Under the pieces are notes generated by a model. It was not told the origin of the DNA, ran no database searches, and worked only from the letters and a program-made list of their open reading frames with translations. 28,007 nt of DNA from an uncultured Lachnospiraceae bacterium. GTDB lineage: Bacteria; Bacillota; Clostridia; Lachnospirales; Lachnospiraceae. The translations under genes were made by a program, and so were the position numbers. This document shows positions 16,074 to 23,578 of this stretch, in pieces; the stretch's first letter is position 1, and every line of letters begins with the position of its first letter. Location of the stretch: the NCBI GenBank assembly GCA_910577115.1, contig CAJTMC010000048.1:1-28007 (forward strand), given 5' to 3'.

Positions 16074-16509
16074 ATTCATTAGTAATGATAACATATGCGG
16101 AGGAAATATAAGCATCTGTATTGTCGTAAAGAATATGTGTCCATCCGTTGTCAAGGATCTCAACGATTTCAAAAGTGGTACCTTCATCAACAGTGTCAAG
16201 CACCTTTGCATCTTCTGTGGCGCGGTCACGTATGTTAACTCTGGTGGAAGTCTTTCCCTGCATATGTTCTTTCGCGCTGTCGTCTTTTTTAGAATCATTT
16301 GTTTGTGGCAGTTCTGGTAGGTCACTGTTTACGGTTGATGAGGCAGTGGTGTTGATGCTCTCCGGAATTTCAGCAATAACAGCGGTCTCGGGCTCAGAGG
16401 TTTCGACATAGCGTGGCCGTTTTGCTATACAAAAAATTAAAAAACATATGGAGATACATAAAACAACAATAATTCCTATCAGTATATTATTAATGAAATT
16501 TTTTTTCAT
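16072..16509 (-). CDS. Membrane-anchored bacterial SH3 domain protein
   Basis: This 145-residue protein has a basic N-terminus and one transmembrane helix (about 8-29), then a low-complexity Pro/Glu/Ser/Thr linker (30-85). A bacterial SH3 domain (SH3_3, about 87-141) contains RVNIRDRATEDAKVLDTVDEG and WTHILYDNTDAYISSAYV. Such domains usually bind cell-wall peptide or polymer, so this is probably an extracytoplasmic wall-associated protein. No catalytic domain is attached. AGGAAAGG lies upstream of the start and a promoter further upstream; the gene converges on the YihY operon. The neighbouring PBP1A on the same strand suits a cell-wall setting. Confidence 0.82.
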   Translation of the reverse strand: MKKNFINNILIGIIVVLCISICFLIFCIAKRPRYVETSEPETAVIAEIPESINTTASSTVNSDLPELPQTNDSKKDDSAKEHMQGKTSTRVNIRDRATEDAKVLDTVDEGTTFEIVEILDNGWTHILYDNTDAYISSAYVIITNE

Positions 16510-16587
16510 AATTTATCATACCTTTCCTAAAGTTTCTGGTACTTGTACAACAATCAGGCGTCTTTGTCAGATGAATAATTATAATGT

Positions 16588-16616
16588 AGTATAGCGTAAG
16601 ATGAGACAATTGGCAA
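16588..16616 (-). promoter_or_regulatory. Promoter of the SH3 protein gene
   Basis: Read on the - strand, TTGCCA (16616-16611), 17 bases, then TATACT (16593-16588). This gives a leader of about 70 nt to the ATG at 16509. Confidence 0.55.
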
Positions 16617-16707
16617 GAAATTATATGATATTAATATTATTGTAACATTTTTGAAAAAATTATGCTATTGCCAAGATATCTGATAGCATATCTTCTATTG
16701 ACAGCGG

Positions 16708-16776
16708 TTTTGGATAGCACAGTCGGTAGTCGCATTGGTAGTGCGGCGGTCATGGGTCCGATTCCCGTTAGCAGCT
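16708..16776 (+). pseudogene. Degenerate tRNA-Thr(GGU)-like sequence
   Basis: The 3' half folds like a tRNA. The anticodon arm is 16730-16746 with loop TTGGTAG (U33 correct, anticodon GGU). A 5-base variable loop follows, then a T arm with stem ATGGG/CCCGT around loop TCCGATT (16757-16763), then a 3' acceptor strand TAGCAGC and discriminator T (16776). The 5' half is broken. The D loop AGTCGGTA is present after GCAC, but the returning D-stem strand is missing, and the 5' acceptor strand does not pair with the 3' strand. The 3' part is like Firmicutes tRNA-Thr. A functional tRNA is unlikely. It could be a tRNA fragment left by integration or deletion. The rest of 16617-16795 shows nothing else. 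Confidence 0.55.
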
Positions 16777-16795
16777 TTTATAGTTGAAATTTTTA

Positions 16796-16840
16796 TGGTA
16801 AAACCCCCGAAATACTTCATTGTATTTCAGGGGCTTTTGA
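16796..16840. terminator. Strong bidirectional terminator, mainly for PBP1A
   Basis: CCCCGAAATAC (16805-16815) pairs with GTATTTCAGGGG (16822-16833) with one wobble/bulge. AAAA precedes and CTTTT follows, so both strands carry a T-run after the stem. It lies just beyond the pbp1A stop on the - strand. Confidence 0.85.
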
Positions 16841-16851
16841 CTGCTTTTTAT

Positions 16852-19515
16852 TTAATCCGTATCTGATGCGGGAAGCGGAGCGGTTGCTACGTCGGCTGCA
16901 GCAGCCGGATTTGCCCTTAACTGCATTTCGAGCATTTGCTGCTGGAGAACTTCCTGAGCATTTGGCAGTGCAAAGAAAGCAGCAGTATGCGGACACATCT
17001 GGGCAGCATCTTCTGGGGGGGCAGTTTCGTCCGCCGCAGGAGGTGCGCTTGCAAGATTATTATCCTGTAATCTTGCAGGAATTGTTTCTACAATGGAAGC
17101 GCTCTTAAAAGGACACTCGTCTGTAGCAGTAAGTCCTGAATAAGTACACAGGTTTGAAAATGAGTGTACATCACAATATCCTGTAGGAACAGTGCCCTCC
17201 GCAAAATATTCTGTGACAACACAACCGTCGCAGACACCAGCGATAGGAAGTCTTCCTGACTTTGAGCAGACTCTTGCAGTTACAATGCCGCTTGCCATAG
17301 GAAAGGCTTTATATTCCAGATTTTCATGTATTTTTGACATGACTGCTTTCCACATCTTCTTTGAGAGATTTTTTTCTGCAGATGAAGTCATATTGACATT
17401 GTTGTCGTAACCTGTCCATGTGGTGGCAGTGTAGTATGGTGTGAACCCGGAGAACCATACATCTTTATAACTGGATGTCGTACCTGTTTTTCCGGCAATC
17501 GCCATGTTTCCAAAGTTTACCGATCCTCCGGTTCCGGAGGTTACAACATCAACCATCGCGTTTGTGAGCAGCCATGCAGTTGTTTCCTTGATAACTTGTG
17601 TTGATTCGGGGGCTGAGTTGTCAATCAGCACATTTCCGTCATGATCAATAATCTTTGTATATAATTTGGGCTTAATATACAAGCCATGGTTTGCTATGGC
17701 AGCATAAGCAGCATTGAGCTCCATATTTGTGACACCATCTGTGATACCGCCAAGTGCAAGGGGCTGATTGATGTCTGAGCTGATTGTACCATCTTTTTCG
17801 ACACGTTTTTCAACGAGTGTTGTAAAACCAAAATTTTGCAGATAATCAAATCCAAGCTGTGGTGAAACCTGTGTGAGCGTTTTGACTGCTACAATGTTTG
17901 CGGACTGTGCGATACCGTATCGCAGGCTTAAAAGTCCTCTGTATGAGCTGCCCCACCAGTTTCTGACAGGACGTCCGCTTGCGTAATTGAATGCAGCATC
18001 ATTCTGAACATCCGCGAGGGTAAGTCCTGCGCTGTCCAAGGCGGGTGCGTAAGTGGAAACGACCTTAAAAGTGGAACCGGGCTGACGTGTGGTGTTGGAG
18101 GCGCGGTTTAAGGTACGGCTTGCCTCTTTGACGCCGCGTCCGCCGATCATTGCAACAACGTGTCCCGTTGACTGGTCCTCGACAGTGATGGAAACCTGTG
18201 GCTGTGGCGTGAGTGTTACACGCTCCCCATCTACCTTGTCTCCTGTTGACATCATTGCCGTTTTGTAGTTTTCAATTGCTTCGTATGCTTCCTCTTTTGA
18301 ATTGTAAAGGAGATTAAAATTGGGGTCTTGTTCCTCATAATATGCTTTGAACATTTCTGTACTATGATTTTCTTTTTCACCGTTCGCCTTTTCGATTGTC
18401 AATACATAGTTCAAATACCATTTCGTATTTTCGGGATAATTCTCTTCATTTCCAAATACTTCGTCACATATTGCCTGAATATCAGGATCTTGTGTGGTGT
18501 AGATGCTTAAACCGCCGCTGTATAAGAGGTTGTATGCCTGTGTTTCGTTAAAGCCCTTAATTTCTATGAGGTCAGTTAAAACCTGTTCCGTCACTTCGTC
18601 TACAAAATATGTATAGACGGAATTTGCACTGTTTTCCTCATTTACGGCAGCAATTCTGCTATACACGTCGTCTGCAATAGCTTCGTCATATTCAGCTTGT
18701 GTTATATAGTTCTGCTCCAACATATTCTCAAGCACTTTCTGACGTCTTTTGACATTTTCTTCCGGATGTGAAATCGGATTGTATTTTGACGGATTTTGCG
18801 TAATGGCAGCGATTACGGCACATTCGGATAATGTAAGCTGATAAGTTTCCTTGTTAAAATAGCGTGCGGCTGCCGACTTTACACCAAGCGTATTTTGTCC
18901 AAGATTGATTGTATTCATGTAGATTTCTAAAATCTTTTCTTTGGACATTTCTTTTTCCAGTTCCATTGCGAGAGACTGTTCCTGTATTTTTCGCTTGACT
19001 TTTTGAATGTCGCTTTCATTCGTCCAGTTGTCAAATACATTGTTTTTGATTAACTGTTGGGTAATCGTTGAGGCACCCTGCGCATACTTTCCTTTGGAAC
19101 GGATATACTCAAAACCTGCACGCACAATACCTTTTAGGTCAATTCCGTTGTGGTCATAAAAACGCTCGTCCTCAATTGCGACAAATGCATTTGCCAGATC
19201 TTGCGGAATTTTTGTCATATCCTCATAGCTTCTGTTTGAATTTGCGGCAACAAGCTTTGTCAATTCTTTCCCTTTTGCATCATAAACAACCGTAGCATAT
19301 CCTGTGGGCAGGACAGACGCAGGGTTAATATCCGGCGCGGAGGAAAGGATGCCTTTAAACATGCCAAGTCCGCAACAGATTCCGATTACTGCTGTGGAAA
19401 GTGCAGCGATCAGCAGGAGTTTTAAGGCTGTGACAATGACCATTTTTTTCAGTTTTATTCTTTTTGAAGTCAGGGATTTCTGGATTTTGGAAATTCCTTT
19501 TTTCCCGTAATTCAT
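16852..19515 (-). CDS. pbpA: Bifunctional class A penicillin-binding protein 1A
   Basis: This 887-residue membrane enzyme polymerises and cross-links peptidoglycan. A basic N-terminus and transmembrane helix (about 25-52) are followed by a GT51 glycosyltransferase with catalytic Glu115 in AIEDERFYDHNGID and the donor motif QGASTITQQLIKN (146-158). The transpeptidase has all three motifs: Ser481-x-x-Lys484 (PGSTFK), Ser538-Ala-Asn540 and Lys676-Thr-Gly-Thr679. The C-terminal tail (after about 740) is Cys-rich (VCSKSGRLPIAGVCDGCVV, GYCDVH, CTYSGL, ECPF), as in clostridial PBP1A proteins, and ends in an Ala/Pro-rich stretch. The gene starts at ATG 19515 after a GGAGGTG ribosome binding site. It is transcribed divergently from the YigZ gene. 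The symbol is a generic PBP1A label. Confidence 0.95.
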   Translation of the reverse strand: MNYGKKGISKIQKSLTSKRIKLKKMVIVTALKLLLIAALSTAVIGICCGLGMFKGILSSAPDINPASVLPTGYATVVYDAKGKELTKLVAANSNRSYEDMTKIPQDLANAFVAIEDERFYDHNGIDLKGIVRAGFEYIRSKGKYAQGASTITQQLIKNNVFDNWTNESDIQKVKRKIQEQSLAMELEKEMSKEKILEIYMNTINLGQNTLGVKSAAARYFNKETYQLTLSECAVIAAITQNPSKYNPISHPEENVKRRQKVLENMLEQNYITQAEYDEAIADDVYSRIAAVNEENSANSVYTYFVDEVTEQVLTDLIEIKGFNETQAYNLLYSGGLSIYTTQDPDIQAICDEVFGNEENYPENTKWYLNYVLTIEKANGEKENHSTEMFKAYYEEQDPNFNLLYNSKEEAYEAIENYKTAMMSTGDKVDGERVTLTPQPQVSITVEDQSTGHVVAMIGGRGVKEASRTLNRASNTTRQPGSTFKVVSTYAPALDSAGLTLADVQNDAAFNYASGRPVRNWWGSSYRGLLSLRYGIAQSANIVAVKTLTQVSPQLGFDYLQNFGFTTLVEKRVEKDGTISSDINQPLALGGITDGVTNMELNAAYAAIANHGLYIKPKLYTKIIDHDGNVLIDNSAPESTQVIKETTAWLLTNAMVDVVTSGTGGSVNFGNMAIAGKTGTTSSYKDVWFSGFTPYYTATTWTGYDNNVNMTSSAEKNLSKKMWKAVMSKIHENLEYKAFPMASGIVTARVCSKSGRLPIAGVCDGCVVTEYFAEGTVPTGYCDVHSFSNLCTYSGLTATDECPFKSASIVETIPARLQDNNLASAPPAADETAPPEDAAQMCPHTAAFFALPNAQEVLQQQMLEMQLRANPAAAADVATAPLPASDTD

Positions 19516-19736
19516 TTAGTCACCTCCAAAATAAGTGATTCAAAAATATGTAACAGTTTGGTTCTGCCAATGTGTTTACAAAATATCATTGACATTCTAC
19601 TCATTATAACAAATTATGGAAGTGAAATAAAGGTTTTTTTTAATTATAGCCGTATGACTTACTTTTTATGCGGACATATGTTATATTTATTATACCTTTG
19701 AGCGATAGAAAATCTTTGGAATGGGGGAGATTTGTT

Positions 19737-20378
19737 ATGATAGAAAAAATGGAATATGACGATTTTTTGATGCTTGTCAGGGGCGCCGAAGCGGAGATTG
19801 TGGAGAAGAAATCGCGATTTATTGCGACTGTCAGGCCTGTGGCAAGTGAGGAGGAAGCGGCGGTGTTTATTGATGAAATGAAAAAGAAATATTATGATGC
19901 AAGGCATAACTGCTCGGCTTTTGTGATTGGAAGCAAAGCTGAGTTTACAAGAAGCAGTGATGACGGAGAACCAAGCGGGACTGCAGGAAGACCTATGCTG
20001 GAGGTGCTTTTGGGAAGCGGAATCAGGAATATTGCGGCAGTCGTAACAAGATATTTTGGCGGTACACTTTTAGGCACAGGGGGGTTAGTCAGGGCTTACT
20101 CAGGAGCTGTAAAGGAGGCACTTGCATTGTGTGAAACAGCAAGACAGCGCTTCGGTGTGAAATTAAGGATAAAGACGGATTACAATGCTGTCGGAAAAAT
20201 ACAGTATTTGCTTGCAAATCAAAAGATTGATGTGATTGACAGCGTATATGCTGCGGACGTAGAGCTGACCGCAATAATTCCGATTGAGGAGTATGAACGC
20301 CTTTGCAATGAGATAACAGAGGCAACGGGAGCGCGTGCAGGACTTGAGGAGATTGAACGGGCGTACTATATGGTTTGA
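19737..20378 (+). CDS. YigZ/IMPACT family protein
   Basis: This 213-residue protein has the N-terminal IMPACT/UPF0029 domain, with the family hallmarks EKKSRFIA, KKKYYDARHNCSAFVIG, SSDDGEPSGTAGRPMLEVL and VVTRYFGGTLLGTGGLVRAY. The C-terminal DUF1949-like ferredoxin-fold domain (about 135-205, DYNAVGKIQYLLANQ) follows. Length and order are those of full-length YigZ. The family is widespread and linked to translation or ribosome-related functions, but the biochemical role in bacteria is not settled. ATG 19737 has GGGGGAGA upstream; the longer in-frame start at 19668 would add 23 non-conserved residues. It is a single-gene unit. Confidence 0.92.
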   Translation: MIEKMEYDDFLMLVRGAEAEIVEKKSRFIATVRPVASEEEAAVFIDEMKKKYYDARHNCSAFVIGSKAEFTRSSDDGEPSGTAGRPMLEVLLGSGIRNIAAVVTRYFGGTLLGTGGLVRAYSGAVKEALALCETARQRFGVKLRIKTDYNAVGKIQYLLANQKIDVIDSVYAADVELTAIIPIEEYERLCNEITEATGARAGLEEIERAYYMV

Positions 20379-20401
20379 TAAGCCGGAAGAATCAAAGAAA
20401 C

Positions 20402-20438
20402 AAAACAGCCAACGAAGTCAATTAGTTGACTGTTTTGA
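20402..20438. terminator. Terminator-like inverted repeat between convergent genes
   Basis: AAAACAGCCAAC pairs with GTTGACTGTTTT with one internal mismatch around an 11-base loop. A T-rich tract follows on the - strand, so it best serves the SpoIID-like fragment, and perhaps both directions. Confidence 0.55.
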
Positions 20439-20469
20439 TGAATGAAAAAATAACGGAGAAGTCAAGGCG

Positions 20470-21063
20470 TTAAGGCTCAGAAATACGGCTTACGCCTACG
20501 TATATTTCAGATATCTTATACCATGTCGGATAGTCAACAATTCCATTGGCAGGAAGTCCGAAAATGCGCTGGAAGGTACGTACGGAATCGGCAGTAGCGC
20601 TTCCAAAAATGCCGTCTTCTACGATAATCGGGAGTGCAGGGTAATTTTGCGCAATGCGGTTTAGCTGTTCCTGAAGCTGCAGCACTTTTTGACCTGATGA
20701 GCCGATTGTCAAGTCGTACCCCGGCCATGAGGAAGGAACGCCGGAAATGTAGGATGTGGAGTTAATATACATATCGCTTCCATAGTAGTAGTGTATGATT
20801 TCAATCGGCGTGTAACCCTGATCGCCAAGATATTTGCTGCCCCACTGGGAGAGTCCTTTACAAGTGGTGCGGTTGCCGTCGCAGTAGGACGTGAATATCG
20901 GCTGGCGCACGCCCGGGCGGGAGAGGTAGTTTGAAAAAATGGAATCTACAATACGGCTCACGTTTTCGTAAATGTTTCTGCCATGTATCCACTTTTGGTC
21001 GTATGCGGTAGATGAGGTAATTGTGAAATTGTAGCCTTGATTCCGGTACCCCGAAACCGTCAC
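20470..21063 (-). pseudogene. SpoIID-domain and peptidoglycan-binding protein, 5' part missing
   Basis: The frame encodes the end of a SpoIID/LytB-type domain (FTITSSTAYDQKWIHGRN, FTSYCDGNRTTCKGLSQWGSKYLGDQGYTPIEIIHYYYG). A peptidoglycan-binding_1 domain follows (LTIGSSGQKVLQLQEQLNRI, EDGIFGSATADSVRTFQRIFGLPANGIVDYPTWYKI). Family proteins have some 150-200 more residues before this point, including the start of the SpoIID fold with its catalytic Glu. Here homology stops near 21050. The frame upstream turns into unrelated Pro/Ser-rich sequence, then a stop, and neither the GTG at 21063 nor any codon nearby has a ribosome binding site. The breakpoint lies some 150-200 bases from the divergent Rpn-like gene, so an insertion or deletion event linked to it probably removed the 5' end. 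Confidence 0.75.
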
Positions 21064-21199
21064 TGATTGAGGGTTGCAAAAGCGTTGTGTTGGACGAGCT
21101 GGTGATTCGGCGGAATGGGAAGAAGGGGAAGGGATAAGCTACGGGCATGTGTGTGGGGATTTCGGCAAGTCAGAGGCAGTGTGAAAAACTTTGAAAATC

Positions 21200-21228
21200 T
21201 TGAATATAAAGCAAAAAAATGATATGAT
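21200..21228 (+). promoter_or_regulatory. Promoter of the Rpn-like gene
   Basis: TTGAAT (21200-21205), 17 bases, then TATGAT (21223-21228), about 30 bases before the start codon. A purine-rich AGGAAGGGGATAAGG ribosome binding site follows. Confidence 0.6.
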
Positions 21229-21256
21229 AAAAACACAAACAGGAAGGGGATAAGGT

Positions 21257-22234
21257 ATGGCAACTATATATGACGGGGCATTTCGAACAATCTTAAATGA
21301 CTGTCGAAAGCTGATTATCCCGATAATCAATGAAATTTTCGGCGAAACATATACAGGGGAAGAAGAAATTCGTTTTTCCCCCAACGAGCATTTTTTAGAC
21401 CAGCAGGACGAGGCAGATAAAGAGCGGATTACGGACACGAATTTTACGGTTTTCGGGGAAGTACCAAAGAAATACCATGTTGAGTGCGAAAGCAGCCTGC
21501 CGGATGGGAAAATCACGGTAAGGCTTTTTGAATACGATGCCCAAATAGCGCTTGACGAGGGCGAGGTCACGGAGGAAACACTAACCGTTACATTTCCAAA
21601 TACGGCGGTTTTGTACTTACGGACTTACAAAAAGACACCGGATAAAATGAAATATGTGATTGTCACGCCGGGAGGAACGGTTCGGTATGATGTGCCAATC
21701 ATGAAGGTACAGGCATATACACTGGATGATATTTTTGAAAAAGGTTTGCTGATGCTAATTCCGTTTTACATTTTTTCACATGAGAAAGGGTTTCCGGAGT
21801 ATAATAGTAATGAGCAGAAATTGGCAGAACTGAAGGCAGAGTATCAGAAAATCTTGGAAAGGCTTGACGAACTGGAACGGCAGGGAGTGATTGGGGCGTT
21901 CGACAAGCGGACAATCATAGAGCTCTCCGGTGATGTGATTAAGGAAATTGCACAAAAGTATGAGAATGTGCAGAAAGGTGTAGGTGATATGATGAGCGGA
22001 GCATTGATTGAAACAAGTGCAAGAACTATATTGAATCAAGGGATAAGTCAGGGAATAAGTCAGGGAATAAGTCAGGGAATAAGTCAGGGAAGGCTTCAGG
22101 GGATTAGTCAAAATCAGAGAGAGACGGCACTTAGGATGTTAAAAAGAGGAAAAATGACAATTGAGGAAATTGCAGAGGATACAGGTCTTAGTGTTGAGGA
22201 AGTGGAACAGCTTGCAGGGCTTCAGACAGTGTAG
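21257..22234 (+). CDS. Rpn-like PD-(D/E)XK nuclease / putative transposase family protein
   Basis: This 325-residue protein resembles Lachnospiraceae Rpn-family recombination-promoting nucleases. A PD-(D/E)XK core is suggested by ITDTNFTVFG (Asp) and YHVECESSL (Glu-x-Glu in place of the more common Glu-x-Gln), followed by beta strands with VRLFEYDAQIAL. A helical region (about 190-255) leads to a repeated QGIS tract. The protein ends in a small helix-turn-helix-like segment (RGKMTIEEIAEDTGLSVEEVEQLAGL) that is common in this family. Relatives nick DNA and promote RecA-independent recombination, and are often horizontally acquired. It starts at ATG 21257 behind a clear promoter and RBS and appears intact. 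It stands next to a broken SpoIID gene and the toxin-antitoxin remnants. Confidence 0.72.
   Translation: MATIYDGAFRTILNDCRKLIIPIINEIFGETYTGEEEIRFSPNEHFLDQQDEADKERITDTNFTVFGEVPKKYHVECESSLPDGKITVRLFEYDAQIALDEGEVTEETLTVTFPNTAVLYLRTYKKTPDKMKYVIVTPGGTVRYDVPIMKVQAYTLDDIFEKGLLMLIPFYIFSHEKGFPEYNSNEQKLAELKAEYQKILERLDELERQGVIGAFDKRTIIELSGDVIKEIAQKYENVQKGVGDMMSGALIETSARTILNQGISQGISQGISQGISQGRLQGISQNQRETALRMLKRGKMTIEEIAEDTGLSVEEVEQLAGLQTV
22040..22111 (+). repeat. 12-base tandem repeat encoding Gly-Ile-Ser-Gln
   Basis: Four near-identical units of GGAATAAGTCAG (22040-22087), then two diverged units (22088-22111), lie within the Rpn-like gene. The unit is a multiple of three, so copy-number change keeps the frame and only lengthens a linker. 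Confidence 0.9.
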
Positions 22235-22259
22235 GACAATGAAGAGTAGAAGGTGCCTT

Positions 22260-22465
22260 ATGACAGCAATTAGGCAGGAGGCAATTCAAATGTTGGAAAA
22301 AGTACTAGAAGATAAACTGCGTTTTGTAATTCAGATTATGCAGGGCGTGAATGGACTGTTGGGAACATCTGACGCAAAAGGAGAAGAAGCTATATGTTCT
22401 TTACAAATGATAAACAGCTTCGACAAGAGAAGGAACTTCCGTGTATGACAATGGAAGATATTTGA
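22260..22465 (+). pseudogene. Toxin-antitoxin remnant: antitoxin 5' part joined to PIN-toxin 3' tail
   Basis: ATG 22260 opens a 62-residue frame (stop 22448) beginning MTAIRQEAIQMLEKVLEDKL, the N-terminus of a Lachnospiraceae VapC-linked antitoxin type (family recalled as pairing with PIN toxins). After GTSDAKGEEAI the antitoxin likeness ends. In another frame, from 22394 to 22465, the DNA encodes MFFTNDKQLRQEKELPCMTM, which matches the C-terminal end of PIN-domain toxins (the [FL]-x-TNDKQLR strand). An internal deletion therefore seems to have fused the start of the antitoxin to the end of the toxin and removed the catalytic PIN core. It lies 25 bases after the Rpn-like gene. The antitoxin fragment could still be made; the toxin cannot. 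Confidence 0.6.
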
Positions 22466-22622
22466 TAAAGGGATGATTTAAACAGTGGTCAAACGTTTGC
22501 TTTATGCATATTGATTCTATGAAAAAGTAGTGCGAAAATGGTATGAATTATAGAAAGGGAAATTAAAATGATTCAGCATATACTTGAATAATCTAAAAAG
22601 TAAAATGAAAGGATGTGGTGTT

Positions 22623-22976
22623 ATGGTGGCAACGGAAACTGTAACGATAAAAGTGCCGGCAGGAATGTCAAAATATTTGAATAATATGGATTTAGAATCG
22701 GAGCTGACGAGATATGCCCTTTTGTTGTATCCGGCTATACTTAATCAAACCATATCTCATGGCGGTGCAGCTGAAATCTTGGGAATTAGGAAATCCGAAC
22801 TGATTGATATTTATGACAGACTGGGGTATTCGTATCTTGATATGACAATGGACGAACTTGATTCCGAATTAGAAATGTTTAGACAGTTGAAAAAAAAGAG
22901 GCTGCAAAATGATTGTTGTTTCAGACACAACACCATTAGTATCTCTCCTCAAAATTGGGCGTATAGACTTGCTTGA
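22623..22976 (+). CDS. UPF0175-family antitoxin
   Basis: This 117-residue protein of the UPF0175 family carries the expected helix-turn-helix-like region (HGGAAEILGIRKSELIDIYDRLGYSYLDMTMDEL). These proteins are small antitoxins or regulators usually followed by a DUF3368 PIN toxin, which is the case here. The start is ATG 22623, with AAAGGATG upstream; the in-frame TTG at 22584 is less likely. The natural C-terminus should be near FRQLKKKRL. Here the frame runs on for about 20 residues, overlapping the toxin start by 68 bases, which suggests the original stop was lost. The toxin itself is truncated, so the antitoxin may survive without a target or act only as a repressor. Confidence 0.7.
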   Translation: MVATETVTIKVPAGMSKYLNNMDLESELTRYALLLYPAILNQTISHGGAAEILGIRKSELIDIYDRLGYSYLDMTMDELDSELEMFRQLKKKRLQNDCCFRHNTISISPQNWAYRLA

Positions 22977-23037
22977 AAGTCTGTTTGGTAAAGTAGTGAT
23001 ACCGCAGGCAGTATTTGAACAGCGTCTGCTCAAATAG
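22909..23037 (+). pseudogene. Truncated DUF3368 PIN-domain toxin
   Basis: A 42-residue frame opens with MIVVSDTTPLVSLLKIGRID and ends VVIPQAVFEQRLLK before TAG 23035. This is the N-terminal strand and helix of DUF3368 PIN-domain proteins, with the first catalytic Asp in VSDTTPL. Family members are about 150-160 residues, so the other catalytic acidic residues are missing. Sequence after QAVFEQ no longer matches, pointing to a deletion near 23020. Gene order (UPF0175 antitoxin, then DUF3368) matches the known pair. It is inactive as an RNase. Confidence 0.72.
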
Positions 23038-23126
23038 GGCTAAAGGTTATGCGAACGATAGGTGAGCTTATATTATATTTATGGAAATAATATGGTTAAA
23101 AGGTTTTATGAAAGGTGGCAGTAGAT

Positions 23127-23372
23127 ATGTCAACATTACAGGAACAGGCTGTTTAGATGATATGTGGATTATCAGATGATAATGTAAGCTTTTTGATTGA
23201 GATTATCCAAAGGCTTATGCCCGAGCAGTATGGAAGCGGAGATGAAAAAATTCACGCATTTCATAGACTGGATACTGCGCGAGCAGAAATCAGGAAGTAT
23301 TTACCTGATGATTTTAATCCCAATAAAGAATTAGAGGAGGTGCGTGCAGAGCGATATGGCGATATTAGTTGA
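23127..23372 (+). pseudogene. PIN-toxin-associated antitoxin with an early amber codon
   Basis: ATG 23127, preceded by GAAAGGTGG, starts MSTLQEQAV, then TAG 23154-23156. The same frame continues with ATG 23157 and MICGLSDDNVSFLIEIIQRL, ending VRAERYGDIS. The sequence on both sides reads as one small antitoxin (acidic, helical, with the ELEEVRAERYG tail seen in VapC-linked antitoxins). The stop may be read as a point mutation of a Gln or Trp codon. Reinitiation at 23157 could still give a 71-residue product. It overlaps the following PIN gene by 17 bases, the usual toxin-antitoxin coupling. Confidence 0.6.
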
Positions 23373-23475
23373 TACAAATGTGATTACTGATTTCCTTATG
23401 ACGAGAGAACCATTTTATAAAGCATCATCAGAGAATATAAAGCGGCATATTTCATTTGCGATAATCAAGGCATAA
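23356..23475 (+). pseudogene. Truncated VapC-like PIN-domain toxin
   Basis: A 39-residue frame starts MAILVDTNVITDFLMTREPF, the first strand and catalytic Asp of a VapC PIN domain. After about KASSENIK it departs from the family and stops at TAA 23473, inside a terminator stem. A full toxin has 130-140 residues, so a deletion seems to have joined its first ~75-90 bases to the operon's terminator. RNase activity is not expected. Confidence 0.7.
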
Positions 23476-23489
23476 AATATGCCGTTTTT
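23443..23489 (+). terminator. Intrinsic terminator after the third toxin-antitoxin remnant
   Basis: CGGCATATTT (23443-23452) pairs perfectly with AAATATGCCG (23475-23484), followed by five T. It overlaps the end of the truncated PIN frame. Confidence 0.8.
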
Positions 23490-23578
23490 GTATTTTATAT
23501 TCAACTGTAAGGGTGTAAATACTTATATGAATTTTCACGTCATTATGGGGCATTCCATTTTTGATATGTGAATGTCTT

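Noticed and set aside
16708..16776. Functional tRNA-Thr
   Set aside because: The returning D-stem strand is missing and the 5' acceptor strand does not pair with the 3' strand.
22040..22111. CRISPR-like array
   Set aside because: The 12-base units are contiguous, have no spacers and encode a GISQ linker in frame; no cas genes are present.
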